Shown in pieces: positions 8,682 to 16,876 of a DNA stretch of 64,000 nucleotides. The notes under the pieces were generated by a model that saw only the letters and a program-made list of their open reading frames with translations, ran no database searches and was not told the origin of the DNA. Source of the DNA: JALYXV01 sp963791545 (GTDB lineage: Bacteria; Actinomycetota; Acidimicrobiia; Acidimicrobiales; Palsa-688); NCBI GenBank assembly GCA_963791545.1, contig CAWBSR010000003.1, positions 124,001-188,000 of the forward strand, written 5' to 3'. The translations under genes and the position numbers were made by a program. Each line of letters begins with the position of its first letter. The stretch's first letter is position 1.

Positions 8682-9272
8682 TCACCATGCCTCGCAGGCA
8701 CCGTAGCGGGCGATGCATTCCCGGCACTGCAAGGCATCTTCGGTGACCCCGGCGCCGCACCGGCAGACGAAGCCGACCAGCCTTGCCGGGTTTCCGACCA
8801 CGAGGCCGTGGTCGGGAACGTCGGTGAGGACGACTGCCCCGGCACCAACGAGGGCCCACCGCCCTATCGAGACTCCCGCCAGCACGACGCTGGCGGCGCC
8901 GATGGCGGCACCCGTCGCGACCCGGACCGGCAGCGCCTGCCAGTCCCGTGGGCCTTTCTGCTCGCCGTCAGGAAACACGGCGCGGGGCAGTCGGTCGTTG
9001 GTCAGCACGACGCCCGGACCGAGGAACACCCCAGAGGCGAGGGTCGCCGGCGAGAAGACGCTCACGCCGTTTTCCAGCTTGCAGCGGTCGCCGACGATGA
9101 CGTCGCAGTCCACGTAGACGCCCTTTCCAACAACGCATTCCCTCCCTATGCGCACCCGTTCCCGTACCTGGGCGTGAGCCCAGATAAAGGTGCCCTCACC
9201 GATGGCCGCCATGGACGAGACCTCGGCGGTCGGGTGGATGGAAGGCGGTCGGAGTGCGCTGGGCACCGTCAT
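8682..9272 (-). CDS. wbpD: WbpD-like sugar N-acetyltransferase (left-handed beta-helix)
   Basis: A 196-residue hexapeptide-repeat acyltransferase. The repeats start at IHPTAEVSSMAAIGEGTFIW and continue through VRIGRECVVGKGVYVDCDVIVGD and the C-terminal coils AAIGAASVVLAGVSIGRWALVGAGAVV. It ends in GNPARLVGFVCRCGAGVT with a second cysteine pair (CREC), a tail seen in WbpD/WlbB proteins. This family acetylates the 3-amino group of UDP-GlcNAc3N-type sugars using acetyl-CoA. Its ATG overlaps the stop of the WbpE-like aminotransferase gene (ATGA at 9269-9272), and coupling with that enzyme supports the assignment. Four cysteines at the C-terminus may bind a metal; this is inference. Confidence 0.85.
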   Translation of the reverse strand: MTVPSALRPPSIHPTAEVSSMAAIGEGTFIWAHAQVRERVRIGRECVVGKGVYVDCDVIVGDRCKLENGVSVFSPATLASGVFLGPGVVLTNDRLPRAVFPDGEQKGPRDWQALPVRVATGAAIGAASVVLAGVSIGRWALVGAGAVVLTDVPDHGLVVGNPARLVGFVCRCGAGVTEDALQCRECIARYGACEAW

Positions 9273-10453
9273 TTGGCGCCGGTGACCGCGGCCGCGGTCA
9301 CGGAGATCACCCGGTCCTGCGCCCGCTCGGAGAGGTAGGGGTGGAGGGGGAGGCTCAGCACCCGCCTAGCCAGCGCCTCGCTAACGGGAAGACCTCCGGG
9401 GGCGCACGGCTGGCGACGGTAGGCGGGTTGCTGGTGGAGAGGTTTCGGGTAGTGCACCGCGGTAGGGACTCCATCGGCGGCCATCCGGGCGGCGACGGCA
9501 TCGCGCCGGTCGGTCTGGATCGTATAGCAGGCCCATGAGGAGGTAGCGCCGCGGCGCAGCACCGGGATCTCGACGATGGCCCCGAGCTCGGCGTTGTAGC
9601 GGTCGGCGATCCTCTGGCGCGTCGCCAGCTCCTCAGGGAAAACCGCCAGTTTCTGGATGAGCACGGCCGCCTGCAAGGTGTCGAGGCGTGCCGTCATACC
9701 GACCGATTCGTGGTCGTACCGGCTCTCGCCGTGACCGTGGGCGCGCAGCGAGCGCAACTTGGCCGCCATCGAGGAGTCGCCGGTGAAGACGGCGCCGCCG
9801 TCTCCGTAGCAACCCAGAGGCTTGGTTGGGTAGAAGCTGGTGGCGGTCGCCTGGCCGAGCGTCCCCACGGGGCGATCCCCGCAGCGCGCTCCCAGCGACT
9901 GGGCAGCGTCGGCCAGGACCCAAAGGCCCTCCTCAGCGGCGATCGCCTCGATGATGTCGTACTCGGCCGGCTGCCCAAAGAGGTCCACCGGGATCACACC
10001 CTCGGGCCGCAATCCGAGGCGGCGGGCTTCAGTCACCGCCTTTTCGAGGCTGGCCGGCTGTAGGTGGCAGGTCCGGGCATCGACATCGACGAAGACGGGG
10101 TTGGCACCGAGCAGCATCACCGCCTCTGCGGTAGCGGCGAAGGTGAAGCTCGGGACGAAGACGGCGCTGCCAGGACCGACGCCCCACGCCATCAAAGCCA
10201 GCAGCAACGCGTCGGTCCCGCTGGCACAGGTGACAGCATGGCCTTGGCCGACGAAAGCGACGAGCAAGGCCTCGAGCTCGGCGACCTCGGGACCGAGCAC
10301 GAAAAGGCCGTGTTCAACGACCAGCGCCATTGCCGCTTCAATGCTGCCGGCGAGCCGCTTGCGTTGAGCCTCGAGGTCGAGGAATCGGACCTCGGGCCGT
10401 TCGTCCTCGGTGAGACCCCCAGCCGCGGCCCCGCCAGATCGCGGCGTCAGCAC
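9269..10453 (-). CDS. wbpE: WbpE-like PLP sugar 3-aminotransferase (DegT family)
   Basis: A 394-residue DegT/DnrJ/EryC1 enzyme. Key segments are FVLGPEVAELEALL, TCASGTDALLLALMAWGVG, FVPSFTFAATAEAVMLLGA, the PLP-pyridine Asp region LADAAQSLGARC, and SFYPTKPLGCYGDGGAVF containing the Schiff-base Lys (in PTK). These match WbpE-type UDP-3-keto-GlcNAc(A) aminotransferases closely. GTG at 10453 is chosen: it overlaps the stop of the YdcF-like gene, and the longer frame upstream reads through that gene in the wrong frame. The acetyltransferase follows with a 4-nt overlap and the required 3-dehydrogenase type is at 13340, so a 2,3-diamino-sugar branch is likely. Confidence 0.87.
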   Translation of the reverse strand: MLTPRSGGAAAGGLTEDERPEVRFLDLEAQRKRLAGSIEAAMALVVEHGLFVLGPEVAELEALLVAFVGQGHAVTCASGTDALLLALMAWGVGPGSAVFVPSFTFAATAEAVMLLGANPVFVDVDARTCHLQPASLEKAVTEARRLGLRPEGVIPVDLFGQPAEYDIIEAIAAEEGLWVLADAAQSLGARCGDRPVGTLGQATATSFYPTKPLGCYGDGGAVFTGDSSMAAKLRSLRAHGHGESRYDHESVGMTARLDTLQAAVLIQKLAVFPEELATRQRIADRYNAELGAIVEIPVLRRGATSSWACYTIQTDRRDAVAARMAADGVPTAVHYPKPLHQQPAYRRQPCAPGGLPVSEALARRVLSLPLHPYLSERAQDRVISVTAAAVTGAK

Positions 10454-11046
10454 TGCCTTGTCGCCAGAGCCTGGACCAGGCCCAGCCACTCGTGGGCCAC
10501 GGCCGCCACCATATCGCTCGTGCGCTGATAGTGGCGCGCCGCGCCGACCATCTGGAGGTCGCCGTGGAAACAGCGCTCGAACCGCAGCCGGGAGCGGGTT
10601 ACGTGCTGGGTCGAGGTGACGACTGCGATACGCAGCCAGTGCCGGGTCGCCGCCAGTTTGGAGGCCGCCCGCGCTTCGCCCCGGGTGTTGTCCGGGCGAG
10701 AGATGACGCACACGATTTCGAAAGGACGGGGGCCGCCGTGCAAGTGGGGCCCCTGGCCCTGCGCGTTGCACAGCTCTACCACCGCCGGGTAATCGGGCGA
10801 ACCGTCGATGACAAGCGTCGACGTCACTCCGGTATCGATTAGCCGCATCGCCGCCGGCAACCGCTCGCCATGATCTCCGGACAGGACGACCACGGCGTCG
10901 ACCTGGCGAGGCATATCGGTAGCCGGCCGGAGGAACAGCACAACGGTCAGAACTGTTCCCAACAAGGCCAGCGACAATGCGATGATGGCCAGCACGTAGA
11001 AGGGCTTCACATCCGAGCACCAGTTCCGCCATTGCCGCGTCCACAT
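10447..11046 (-). CDS. YdcF/SanA-like (DUF218) membrane-anchored protein
   Basis: A 199-residue protein with one N-terminal membrane helix (FYVLAIIALSLALLGTVLTVVLFL) followed by a DUF218 fold: VDAVVVLSGDHGERLPAAMRLID, STLVIDGSPD, TRGEARAASKLA and IAVVTSTQHVTRSRLRFERCF. DUF218 proteins such as SanA, ElyC and YdcF act in envelope processes, but their reaction is not settled. Placement inside the nucleotide-sugar operon suggests a role in handling the lipid-linked glycan; this is inference only. ATG at 11046 is preferred over TTG at 11073. It overlaps the aminotransferase start by seven bases. Confidence 0.75.
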   Translation of the reverse strand: MWTRQWRNWCSDVKPFYVLAIIALSLALLGTVLTVVLFLRPATDMPRQVDAVVVLSGDHGERLPAAMRLIDTGVTSTLVIDGSPDYPAVVELCNAQGQGPHLHGGPRPFEIVCVISRPDNTRGEARAASKLAATRHWLRIAVVTSTQHVTRSRLRFERCFHGDLQMVGAARHYQRTSDMVAAVAHEWLGLVQALATRQC

Positions 11047-11188
11047 CGGGTCTTCGCGCCGCCCGCTCGCCAAATCGGGCGATCATGGGGCCGACACCCA
11101 CCACGACCAGCCCCCGAGACTGACACAGGTAGTCTCATCGGAACAGCCTAGGTCAGACCGCACGGGCGATAGTCCGGCCAGTGCCGCC

Positions 11189-12313
11189 TCACGTCAGGGC
11201 GGCAAGGCTGGCGGCCAGGCCGGCCACCACGATCTCGACGTCGGAATCGGCCATGGCGGGAAACAGCGGAAGCGCGATCGACCGGCGGAATGCGGCGTAG
11301 GAGGAGGGAAGCTGGCCGGGGCGGTAGCCGAACGCCCGCTGGAAAAAGGGCTGGGCATGCAGCGCGTAGGTTCCGATTGTCGCCTCGATACCGGCGCTGC
11401 GCAGGTCGGCCACGACGCGATCTCGATCGATGCCCTCGTCGAGCAAAGCCACGTACGCCTGGTACGCGTGGCCCCCCCACTGTGGTTCCGCGGGTGCGGT
11501 GACACCGGCCACGGTGGCCAACCCGTCACGGTAGCTAGCCGCCAGCTGCCGCCGTCGGGCGACCAAGTCGGGCAGCCGCCGCATCTGCGCGATCCCGATG
11601 GCGGCATGGAGATCGCTTAGGCGGTAATTGAAGCCTGCGGCCTCGAAGGTGAAGCGGCCGTCATGGCGGACACCGCCGTGGCTGCGCAGCAGTTCCACGC
11701 GCGCCGCCAGCTCGGGCCGGTTCGTCATGACCATCCCCCCCTCGCCGGTGGTGACGATCTTGCGGGGGTGAAAGCTGAAGCAGGCCACATCGGCCAAGGA
11801 ACCGCACGGGTGTTGGCGGTAGCTGGCACCGAGGGCGCAGGCGGCGTCCTCGACCACGGCCAGCCCGTGCTGCTCAGCGAAGGCCAGCACGGGATCCATG
11901 TCGGCGCTCAAGCCGAACAGGTCCACCGGCATGATCGCCCGGGTGCGCTCGCTCAGATGTCGATCCAGCTCGGTCGGGTCGAGGTTGTAGGTGGCGAGAT
12001 CTACGTCGACGAGGATAGGCACGGCGCCCAACTGGACGACCACGTTGGCGGTGGCCGGGAAAGTGAAGTCGGGGACGATCACCTCGTCGCCGGCGACGAG
12101 GCCGAGCGCGGTGAGGGCGAGGTGCATGCCGGTGGTACACGAGCTGGTGGCGAATGCGTGGGCCACGCCGGTCGCCGCGGCCACCATCGTCTCGAACTGT
12201 TGAACCCGTGGCCCTTGGCTCAGGTAGCCGGACTCGAGGACGGCTTTCACCTCGTCGAGCTCCGCCTGGCCGGTGAAGGGCCGTGCTAGCGGGATGATGG
12301 CCCTAGTTGCCAC
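11189..12313 (-). CDS. DegT/DnrJ/EryC1 aminotransferase (perosamine synthase-like)
   Basis: A 374-residue PLP enzyme. It begins IIPLARPFTGQAELDEVKAV, has SGYLSQGPRVQQFE, the phosphate-binding SSCTTGMHLAL, the Asp region VVEDAACALGASY and CFSFHPRKIVTTGEGGMV with the PLP Lys (HPRK). This type transaminates 4-keto-6-deoxy NDP-sugars, so the LegB-like product is a plausible substrate. GTG at 12313 overlaps the last codons of the upstream SDR by 11 nt and puts the conserved N-terminus immediately after the start; a GTG at 12355 would add 14 unneeded residues. It is distinct from the WbpE-like enzyme in the same run. Confidence 0.87.
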   Translation of the reverse strand: MATRAIIPLARPFTGQAELDEVKAVLESGYLSQGPRVQQFETMVAAATGVAHAFATSSCTTGMHLALTALGLVAGDEVIVPDFTFPATANVVVQLGAVPILVDVDLATYNLDPTELDRHLSERTRAIMPVDLFGLSADMDPVLAFAEQHGLAVVEDAACALGASYRQHPCGSLADVACFSFHPRKIVTTGEGGMVMTNRPELAARVELLRSHGGVRHDGRFTFEAAGFNYRLSDLHAAIGIAQMRRLPDLVARRRQLAASYRDGLATVAGVTAPAEPQWGGHAYQAYVALLDEGIDRDRVVADLRSAGIEATIGTYALHAQPFFQRAFGYRPGQLPSSYAAFRRSIALPLFPAMADSDVEIVVAGLAASLAALT

Positions 12314-13346
12314 GGACCACCTCGAGAGCGGCGACAGGAACTTCGAGAGATCCACCAGCGGCGCCGCCCATCCTGGCCCCGGGGCTCAGAAGGTCTCGGT
12401 ACCATTGGACGGTCACCGCCAACCCGGCGTCGAGGCTCCCGCTCGGGCGGAAGCCGGTGAGTTGCTGGCACAAGGCGGGCGAGCCGCAATGGCGCCGGAC
12501 ATCGCCTGGGCGGGGTTTGCCGTGGGCAACCTCGACGGAGGAGCCGACGGCGGCGAGCAGGGACGCCACCAGGTCGTTGATCGAAACCTCCCGACCGCTG
12601 CAAACATTGACCACGCGGCCTCGGGTCTGCTGGTGCTGATACACCCGCACCGCGGCCTCGGCGATCTCCGCGACGAAGGTGAAGTCCCGGGTCTGGTGAC
12701 CATCGCCATCGATCAGGACCGGATCGTTCGCCAAGGCCCGTCGCAGGACAACGGGGATCACGCCGGCATAGGCCCCTTCGTTCTGGCGGGGCCCGAAGGC
12801 GTTGAAGGGGCGCACGACGGCGGCGTCGATGCCGAAGGTCTGCCGGTAGGACGCCACGATGTGGTCGCCGCCGGCTTTGCTGGCAGCGTACGGCGTGGCC
12901 GGCTGCAGCGGGTGGCCCTCGTCCATCGGCACCTCGATGGCCGAGCCGTAAACCTCTGAGGAAGAGAAATGGATCAGCGTCTCGTAGCAGTTGCGGCGGG
13001 CCAGCTCGCACACCACGGTCGTGGCGGCGACGTTGGTGTCCACCGTCCATCGGGGAAGGGACAACGATGTCGGCAGCGGCACCACGGCCAGATCGAAAAT
13101 GACGTCGATCCCCTCCCGGGCGACGATCGCCTCCATGGTTTCGTAGTCGGTGACGTCCTCCTGGTAGAACCGCAAGCCGGGAAAGGCGGATCTGGCCGGC
13201 GTGAGGTTGTCGACCTTTCCGAGAAACAGGTTGTCGACCACAACGATGCTGGCGGGGGCCTCGAGCACGAGGCGATCGACCAGGTGGCTCCCGATGAATC
13301 CGGCGCCTCCGGTGACCAGGACCTTCTTGCCGGCGAGGTTCAGCAC
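12303..13346 (-). CDS. NAD-dependent sugar epimerase/dehydratase (extended SDR)
   Basis: A 347-residue extended SDR with VLVTGGAGFIGSHLVDRLV, HFSSSEVYGSA, the catalytic YAASKAGGD and RPFNAFGPRQNEG, then DGDGHQTRDFTFVAEIAEA. It acts on a nucleotide sugar, most likely as a 4,6-dehydratase or 4-epimerase; the sequence does not tell which. Pro and Leu in LAVVPLPTSLSLPRW replace the commoner AAQ/GV segment near the active site, so the substrate pocket may differ from GalE. It overlaps the oxidoreductase upstream by 7 nt and the aminotransferase downstream by 11 nt. Confidence 0.83.
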   Translation of the reverse strand: MLNLAGKKVLVTGGAGFIGSHLVDRLVLEAPASIVVVDNLFLGKVDNLTPARSAFPGLRFYQEDVTDYETMEAIVAREGIDVIFDLAVVPLPTSLSLPRWTVDTNVAATTVVCELARRNCYETLIHFSSSEVYGSAIEVPMDEGHPLQPATPYAASKAGGDHIVASYRQTFGIDAAVVRPFNAFGPRQNEGAYAGVIPVVLRRALANDPVLIDGDGHQTRDFTFVAEIAEAAVRVYQHQQTRGRVVNVCSGREVSINDLVASLLAAVGSSVEVAHGKPRPGDVRRHCGSPALCQQLTGFRPSGSLDAGLAVTVQWYRDLLSPGARMGGAAGGSLEVPVAALEVVRGN

Positions 13347-14386
13347 GGGCGGCTTACAGTCAGGGCGGGCACGAGCGGGATGTTCCGCAACCCTGATTCG
13401 ATCAGGGTGAGGCCGAGATCAATTGCGATCAGGGCGTCGTCGCCGGTCACCTCGGGTTCGCGGTCGTTTATCACGGCATCGACGAAGGACTCGAGCTCTC
13501 GTCGTAGAGGTTCCTTTCTTTGGATGTGGATCTTCACCATGTCGCCTTCCATGGCGCCGCGAAACACAGTGAGGTTGTCCGATGCGCCGGCCATCGGTGT
13601 GTTCTTGTACCAGCGGACGTCCTGGGTCAGGTAGTCCACCAGATACATGCCGCCTTCCCCCAGTACCGCGAGTTGGCGGACCTTCTCGGGGGTCAGCCAG
13701 TTCACGTCGAGAACTCCGATGACCCCGTCGGACAAGCGCAGGAGCGCGGAAAGCAGATCCTCACAATGGGTGTGGGCGTTGCGGGCCGTCTCGGCGTAGA
13801 CACGCTCGACTTCGGATCCCAGGAGGTGACGGATGATGTCGATGTCATGGGTGGCCAGGTCGAGGATCACCCCGACGTCCTGGATCCGGCCGGGAAATGG
13901 GCTGACGCGGCGGGCCCGGACCTGGAAGATCCGGCCGAGCTCGCCGCGTCGGAGCCGCTCGCGTACCTCGATGACCGCCGGGTTGAAGCGTTCGAGATGG
14001 CCGACGGTGAGCTGGACGCCGTATTGCTTGGCGGCGTCGACCATGATCTGGCCCTCGGCCACTGTGAGGGCCAGTGGTTTTTCGACGAGCACATTGGCGC
14101 CGAGGCTCATGGCTTCGCACGCCACCGCGACATGGAGCTTGGTCGGCACCGCGATCGATACCACGTCGGGTTTCTCCCGCTCGATGAGCTCGCGGAAGTC
14201 GGTGTAGACGGTCGGCCGGTAGGTTTTGGCGAGACGGCCGGAAGCCTCTTCGTCTGGGTCCGCCACCGCCACGAAGTCGACATTCGGGATTTCGGCATAA
14301 ACCCGGGCGTGATTGCTGCCCATGATGCCCGCCCCGATCACTGCTGCCCTTACAGTACGCTCCGGGGTCACCAGCGGTCTGGGCAC
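13340..14386 (-). CDS. Gfo/Idh/MocA oxidoreductase, probable UDP-GlcNAc 3-dehydrogenase
   Basis: A 348-residue protein with an N-terminal NAD(P) fold (AAVIGAGIMGSNHARVYAEI), the family signature LVEKPLALTVAEGQIM with the conserved EKP, and GHLERFNPAVIEVRERL in the substrate domain, later DLATHDIDIIRHLLG. The GHxERFNP segment is typical of the WbpB/WlbA/GnnA group that oxidises C3 of UDP-GlcNAc or its uronate. With the WbpE- and WbpD-like enzymes in the same operon it supplies the 3-keto sugar for transamination and acetylation. A WbpA-type 6-dehydrogenase is not seen in the window, so the uronate form is not assured. Confidence 0.83.
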   Translation of the reverse strand: MPRPLVTPERTVRAAVIGAGIMGSNHARVYAEIPNVDFVAVADPDEEASGRLAKTYRPTVYTDFRELIEREKPDVVSIAVPTKLHVAVACEAMSLGANVLVEKPLALTVAEGQIMVDAAKQYGVQLTVGHLERFNPAVIEVRERLRRGELGRIFQVRARRVSPFPGRIQDVGVILDLATHDIDIIRHLLGSEVERVYAETARNAHTHCEDLLSALLRLSDGVIGVLDVNWLTPEKVRQLAVLGEGGMYLVDYLTQDVRWYKNTPMAGASDNLTVFRGAMEGDMVKIHIQRKEPLRRELESFVDAVINDREPEVTGDDALIAIDLGLTLIESGLRNIPLVPALTVSRPC

Positions 14387-14413
14387 GGTGGCGCCGTGGC
14401 CGAACGTCGTCTC

Positions 14414-15403
14414 TCAGGCATAAACCTTGCCCGCCTTCTCTTCGATCACGTGGGCGATGGTCTCCACGAGGATGTCGTCAAGGGTGCGCGTTATGGACCA
14501 GCCGGTGAGCGCCCGCAGCTTCCTGGTATCGGGTACCCGACGGTCAATGTCTTCGAAACCCTTGTCGTAGGCGTGGTGGAAGGGGACCAGGCGGATCTCG
14601 GACTTGCTGCCGCTCAAGGCGACGATCCGGCGAGTGAGGTGCAGGATCGTGACTTCCTCGTCGGATCCGATGTTGAACATCTCACCGACGGCGCCGGGAT
14701 GGTCGAGGAGGCGCAGGATCGCGTCGATCATGTCGGCGATGTGACCAAAACAACGGGTCTGGCGGCCATCGCCGTAGACGGTGAGAGGTTCATTAGCAAG
14801 TGCCTGGCGGACCAAGCGGGGGATGACCATCCCCTGGGCTGGGCTCTGGCGGGGGCCTACGGTATTGAAGAACCTCACGACGGTGGCTGGGAGGCCTCGC
14901 TCCCGGTGATAGGCGAACGCCAGGATCTCGGCAACCCCCTTCGCGGTGCTGTAGGCCCAGCGAGCGACGGTGGGCGGGCCGAGCACACAGTCCGAAGTCT
15001 CCGACAGCGGCAGCGACGGGTTCTTGCCGTAGATCTCCGATGTGCTGGCCAACAGGAACTTGCGGTTGTAATGCAGTGCGGCCTCGATGACGATCTCCGA
15101 ACCCCTGATGTTGGTCGTAAGTGACCGGAGGGGTTGCTCGACGATGAGCTTCACCCCGACGGCCGCCGCCAGATGGACCACGATGTCGCAGTCGTGGACC
15201 AGCTGGTCCATCCGAAGCTCGTCGAAGATCGAGGCTTGGACGAAGGTGAAGTTCGGGTTTGCGAACGCGCCCGCCAGGTTGGGGAGCCGGCCGGTAGAGA
15301 GCGTGTCGACGACGGTGACGCGATGGCCTTGCGCGAGTAGCGCATCGGTGAGATGCGACCCGATGAACCCGCCGCCGCCGGTGATGAGGTAGTTCTCCGC
15401 CAT
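14414..15403 (-). CDS. NAD-dependent sugar epimerase/decarboxylase-like SDR
   Basis: A 329-residue extended SDR with YLITGGGGFIGSHLTDALL, HLAAAVGVKLIVEQPLRSL, the Ser/Thr in LLASTSEIYGKN, and WAYSTAKGVAEIL in place of the usual YxxxK region (Tyr and Lys conserved). The segment from RFFNTVGPRQSPAQGMVIP to DGRQTRCFGHIADM recalls UDP-glucuronate decarboxylase or 4-epimerase enzymes. ATG at 15403 is chosen because the NAD motif starts within ten residues; the frame extends upstream to 15622 but overlaps a separate gene. It is the first gene of the minus-strand run, with the beta-helix gene 98 nt upstream. Confidence 0.83.
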   Translation of the reverse strand: MAENYLITGGGGFIGSHLTDALLAQGHRVTVVDTLSTGRLPNLAGAFANPNFTFVQASIFDELRMDQLVHDCDIVVHLAAAVGVKLIVEQPLRSLTTNIRGSEIVIEAALHYNRKFLLASTSEIYGKNPSLPLSETSDCVLGPPTVARWAYSTAKGVAEILAFAYHRERGLPATVVRFFNTVGPRQSPAQGMVIPRLVRQALANEPLTVYGDGRQTRCFGHIADMIDAILRLLDHPGAVGEMFNIGSDEEVTILHLTRRIVALSGSKSEIRLVPFHHAYDKGFEDIDRRVPDTRKLRALTGWSITRTLDDILVETIAHVIEEKAGKVYA

Positions 15404-15501
15404 GATCGGGGGAATGCTACCCGACGGCAAGAGATGCCACTGGTGTAGTTCGGCCCTGACGGGCAACCGGTAACGATCGGACAATTCGGGCGCCCGCCAG
15501 C

Positions 15502-16725
15502 TCAACCCCCAGCCGGGGGCACGGCCGGCGTCGGCGGCGCTTGGGCGACACTCGGGCCGTTGTTTAAAACGGGCACTTCGGTCGAATCGGTCACGACCAC
15601 CGGCAGTGTCCCGACTCCGCAATACCCTTGGGCAGTCATGCCGGGTACCACCAGCGGGGTGAGTGTGTTGTCCCGGATCAAACCGCCCCTCACGTGATCG
15701 AACACGATGCCGGGACCATAGTGCATCATCGTATTGTTTTCGGCCACGACGTTGGCGAAGGTATTGGGGTTGGTGTCAGGGTAACCCCCGACCCGGATGA
15801 TGGGGTTACATTTCTGGTCCGTCGGTGTAAGGAATCGGTTGCCGCGGATCTCGATGTCCTTCGTCGGGGATGCCGGGGTCCCCGCAACTGGTACAAAGAT
15901 ACCGAGGGTGTTGAAACCTTCGAATGTGTTGTCGAGAATATGGAGGCCTTGCAACGGCTGGCTGGTGCTGTCGGCTTCGGCGTCGATTCCGCCGTACCAG
16001 TCGTTCTTGCAGGTGGAGTCCCGGATCCAGATATTGGTACCCGAGGTCGGCCCGACACACATTCGGGCCGTCGTGTCGATGCGGATCCGTTCCATGAAAA
16101 CGTTCTTGGTGAAGACTGCCGGTTGCCCGTCGACATAGTTGCTGGGGCCGGTCGTGACGCCATCACCCCAGGGATGGGTGCCGCCGACGTCGGTCAGGTG
16201 GACGGTGTCGACGCCGTAGAGGCCGTAGTTCATGTTCGCCTCGGTAAAGTTCGGATCCGGCGAGATAGCCGCCAGCGACCTCGTTTTGCCGTCGTAAGCG
16301 GTAAATGCCCCATTCGATGTCATGTTGGCAAGGGTGATGTTATAGCCGCGGAGAATTACCCAGTTGCCGTCGATCATGCCTTTCGACGTCAGCTTGGTGG
16401 AACTCGACGTGAAGGACGAGCCATTGCCATCGATCTCCAGGTTCTGGCGGTCGGCAATTTGGATTTTGTGGTCCTGCTTGTAACAACCCCGAGCCGGGAA
16501 CCTGATCCTCGATCCGTTCTTGACGGTGGCCAGGAAACTGTTGATCTCGGCTTCGACGGGTCGGGAGCAATCGGATGGGATCGATGTCGGGACGTTGACG
16601 ACGGGGCCCGATGAGGTGGCCCGAGGCACCGGCCGCGGTGATCGACCCGTCGAGCATGAGGCCCCCCAACTCCCCGCCACGACCGCGGCCAGCAGCGCCA
16701 TGGTCCTCCACGGCCGCCAGCTCAT
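15502..16725 (-). CDS. Secreted right-handed beta-helix protein
   Basis: A 407-residue protein beginning with a signal-type segment (MALLAAVVAGSWGASCSTG), whose Cys could be a lipoprotein site although the position before it is not a canonical lipobox. The body has short Asn/Gly-rich coils typical of pectate-lyase-like parallel beta-helices: QNLEIDGNGSSF, WVILRGYNITLANMTSNG, NIWIRDSTCKNDWYGGID, LHILDNTFEGFNTLGIF, DIEIRGNRFL and GLIRDNTL. Such proteins bind or cut polysaccharides outside the cell, so it could be a lyase, epimerase or tailspike-like depolymerase for the glycan made here. ATG at 16725 is chosen because upstream residues are unlike coding sequence. Confidence 0.72.
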   Translation of the reverse strand: MSWRPWRTMALLAAVVAGSWGASCSTGRSPRPVPRATSSGPVVNVPTSIPSDCSRPVEAEINSFLATVKNGSRIRFPARGCYKQDHKIQIADRQNLEIDGNGSSFTSSSTKLTSKGMIDGNWVILRGYNITLANMTSNGAFTAYDGKTRSLAAISPDPNFTEANMNYGLYGVDTVHLTDVGGTHPWGDGVTTGPSNYVDGQPAVFTKNVFMERIRIDTTARMCVGPTSGTNIWIRDSTCKNDWYGGIDAEADSTSQPLQGLHILDNTFEGFNTLGIFVPVAGTPASPTKDIEIRGNRFLTPTDQKCNPIIRVGGYPDTNPNTFANVVAENNTMMHYGPGIVFDHVRGGLIRDNTLTPLVVPGMTAQGYCGVGTLPVVVTDSTEVPVLNNGPSVAQAPPTPAVPPAGG

Positions 16726-16876
16726 GAGGCGCTTCGGGGGCGAAAACGCCGAACCGGCGTGTCCCTGGCCGACGCCAGCAGGAAATCCATGATGTGATGA
16801 TGACCGACTAGGGGCACTTCGGCTGATCACCTCCCGCTGAGCCGGGAGCCGGCAACGGGGTACAGTGCGCAGCGCG

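Noticed and set aside
8665..8859. Extension of the CBS-nucleotidyltransferase gene to 8859
   Set aside because: The extra residues are an out-of-frame reading of the acetyltransferase gene; a good ribosome site precedes ATG 8664.
10454..11104. 650-base N-terminal extension of the WbpE-like aminotransferase
   Set aside because: It reads the YdcF-like gene in the wrong frame and is Arg/Pro/Gly-rich; the conserved aminotransferase begins right after GTG 10453.
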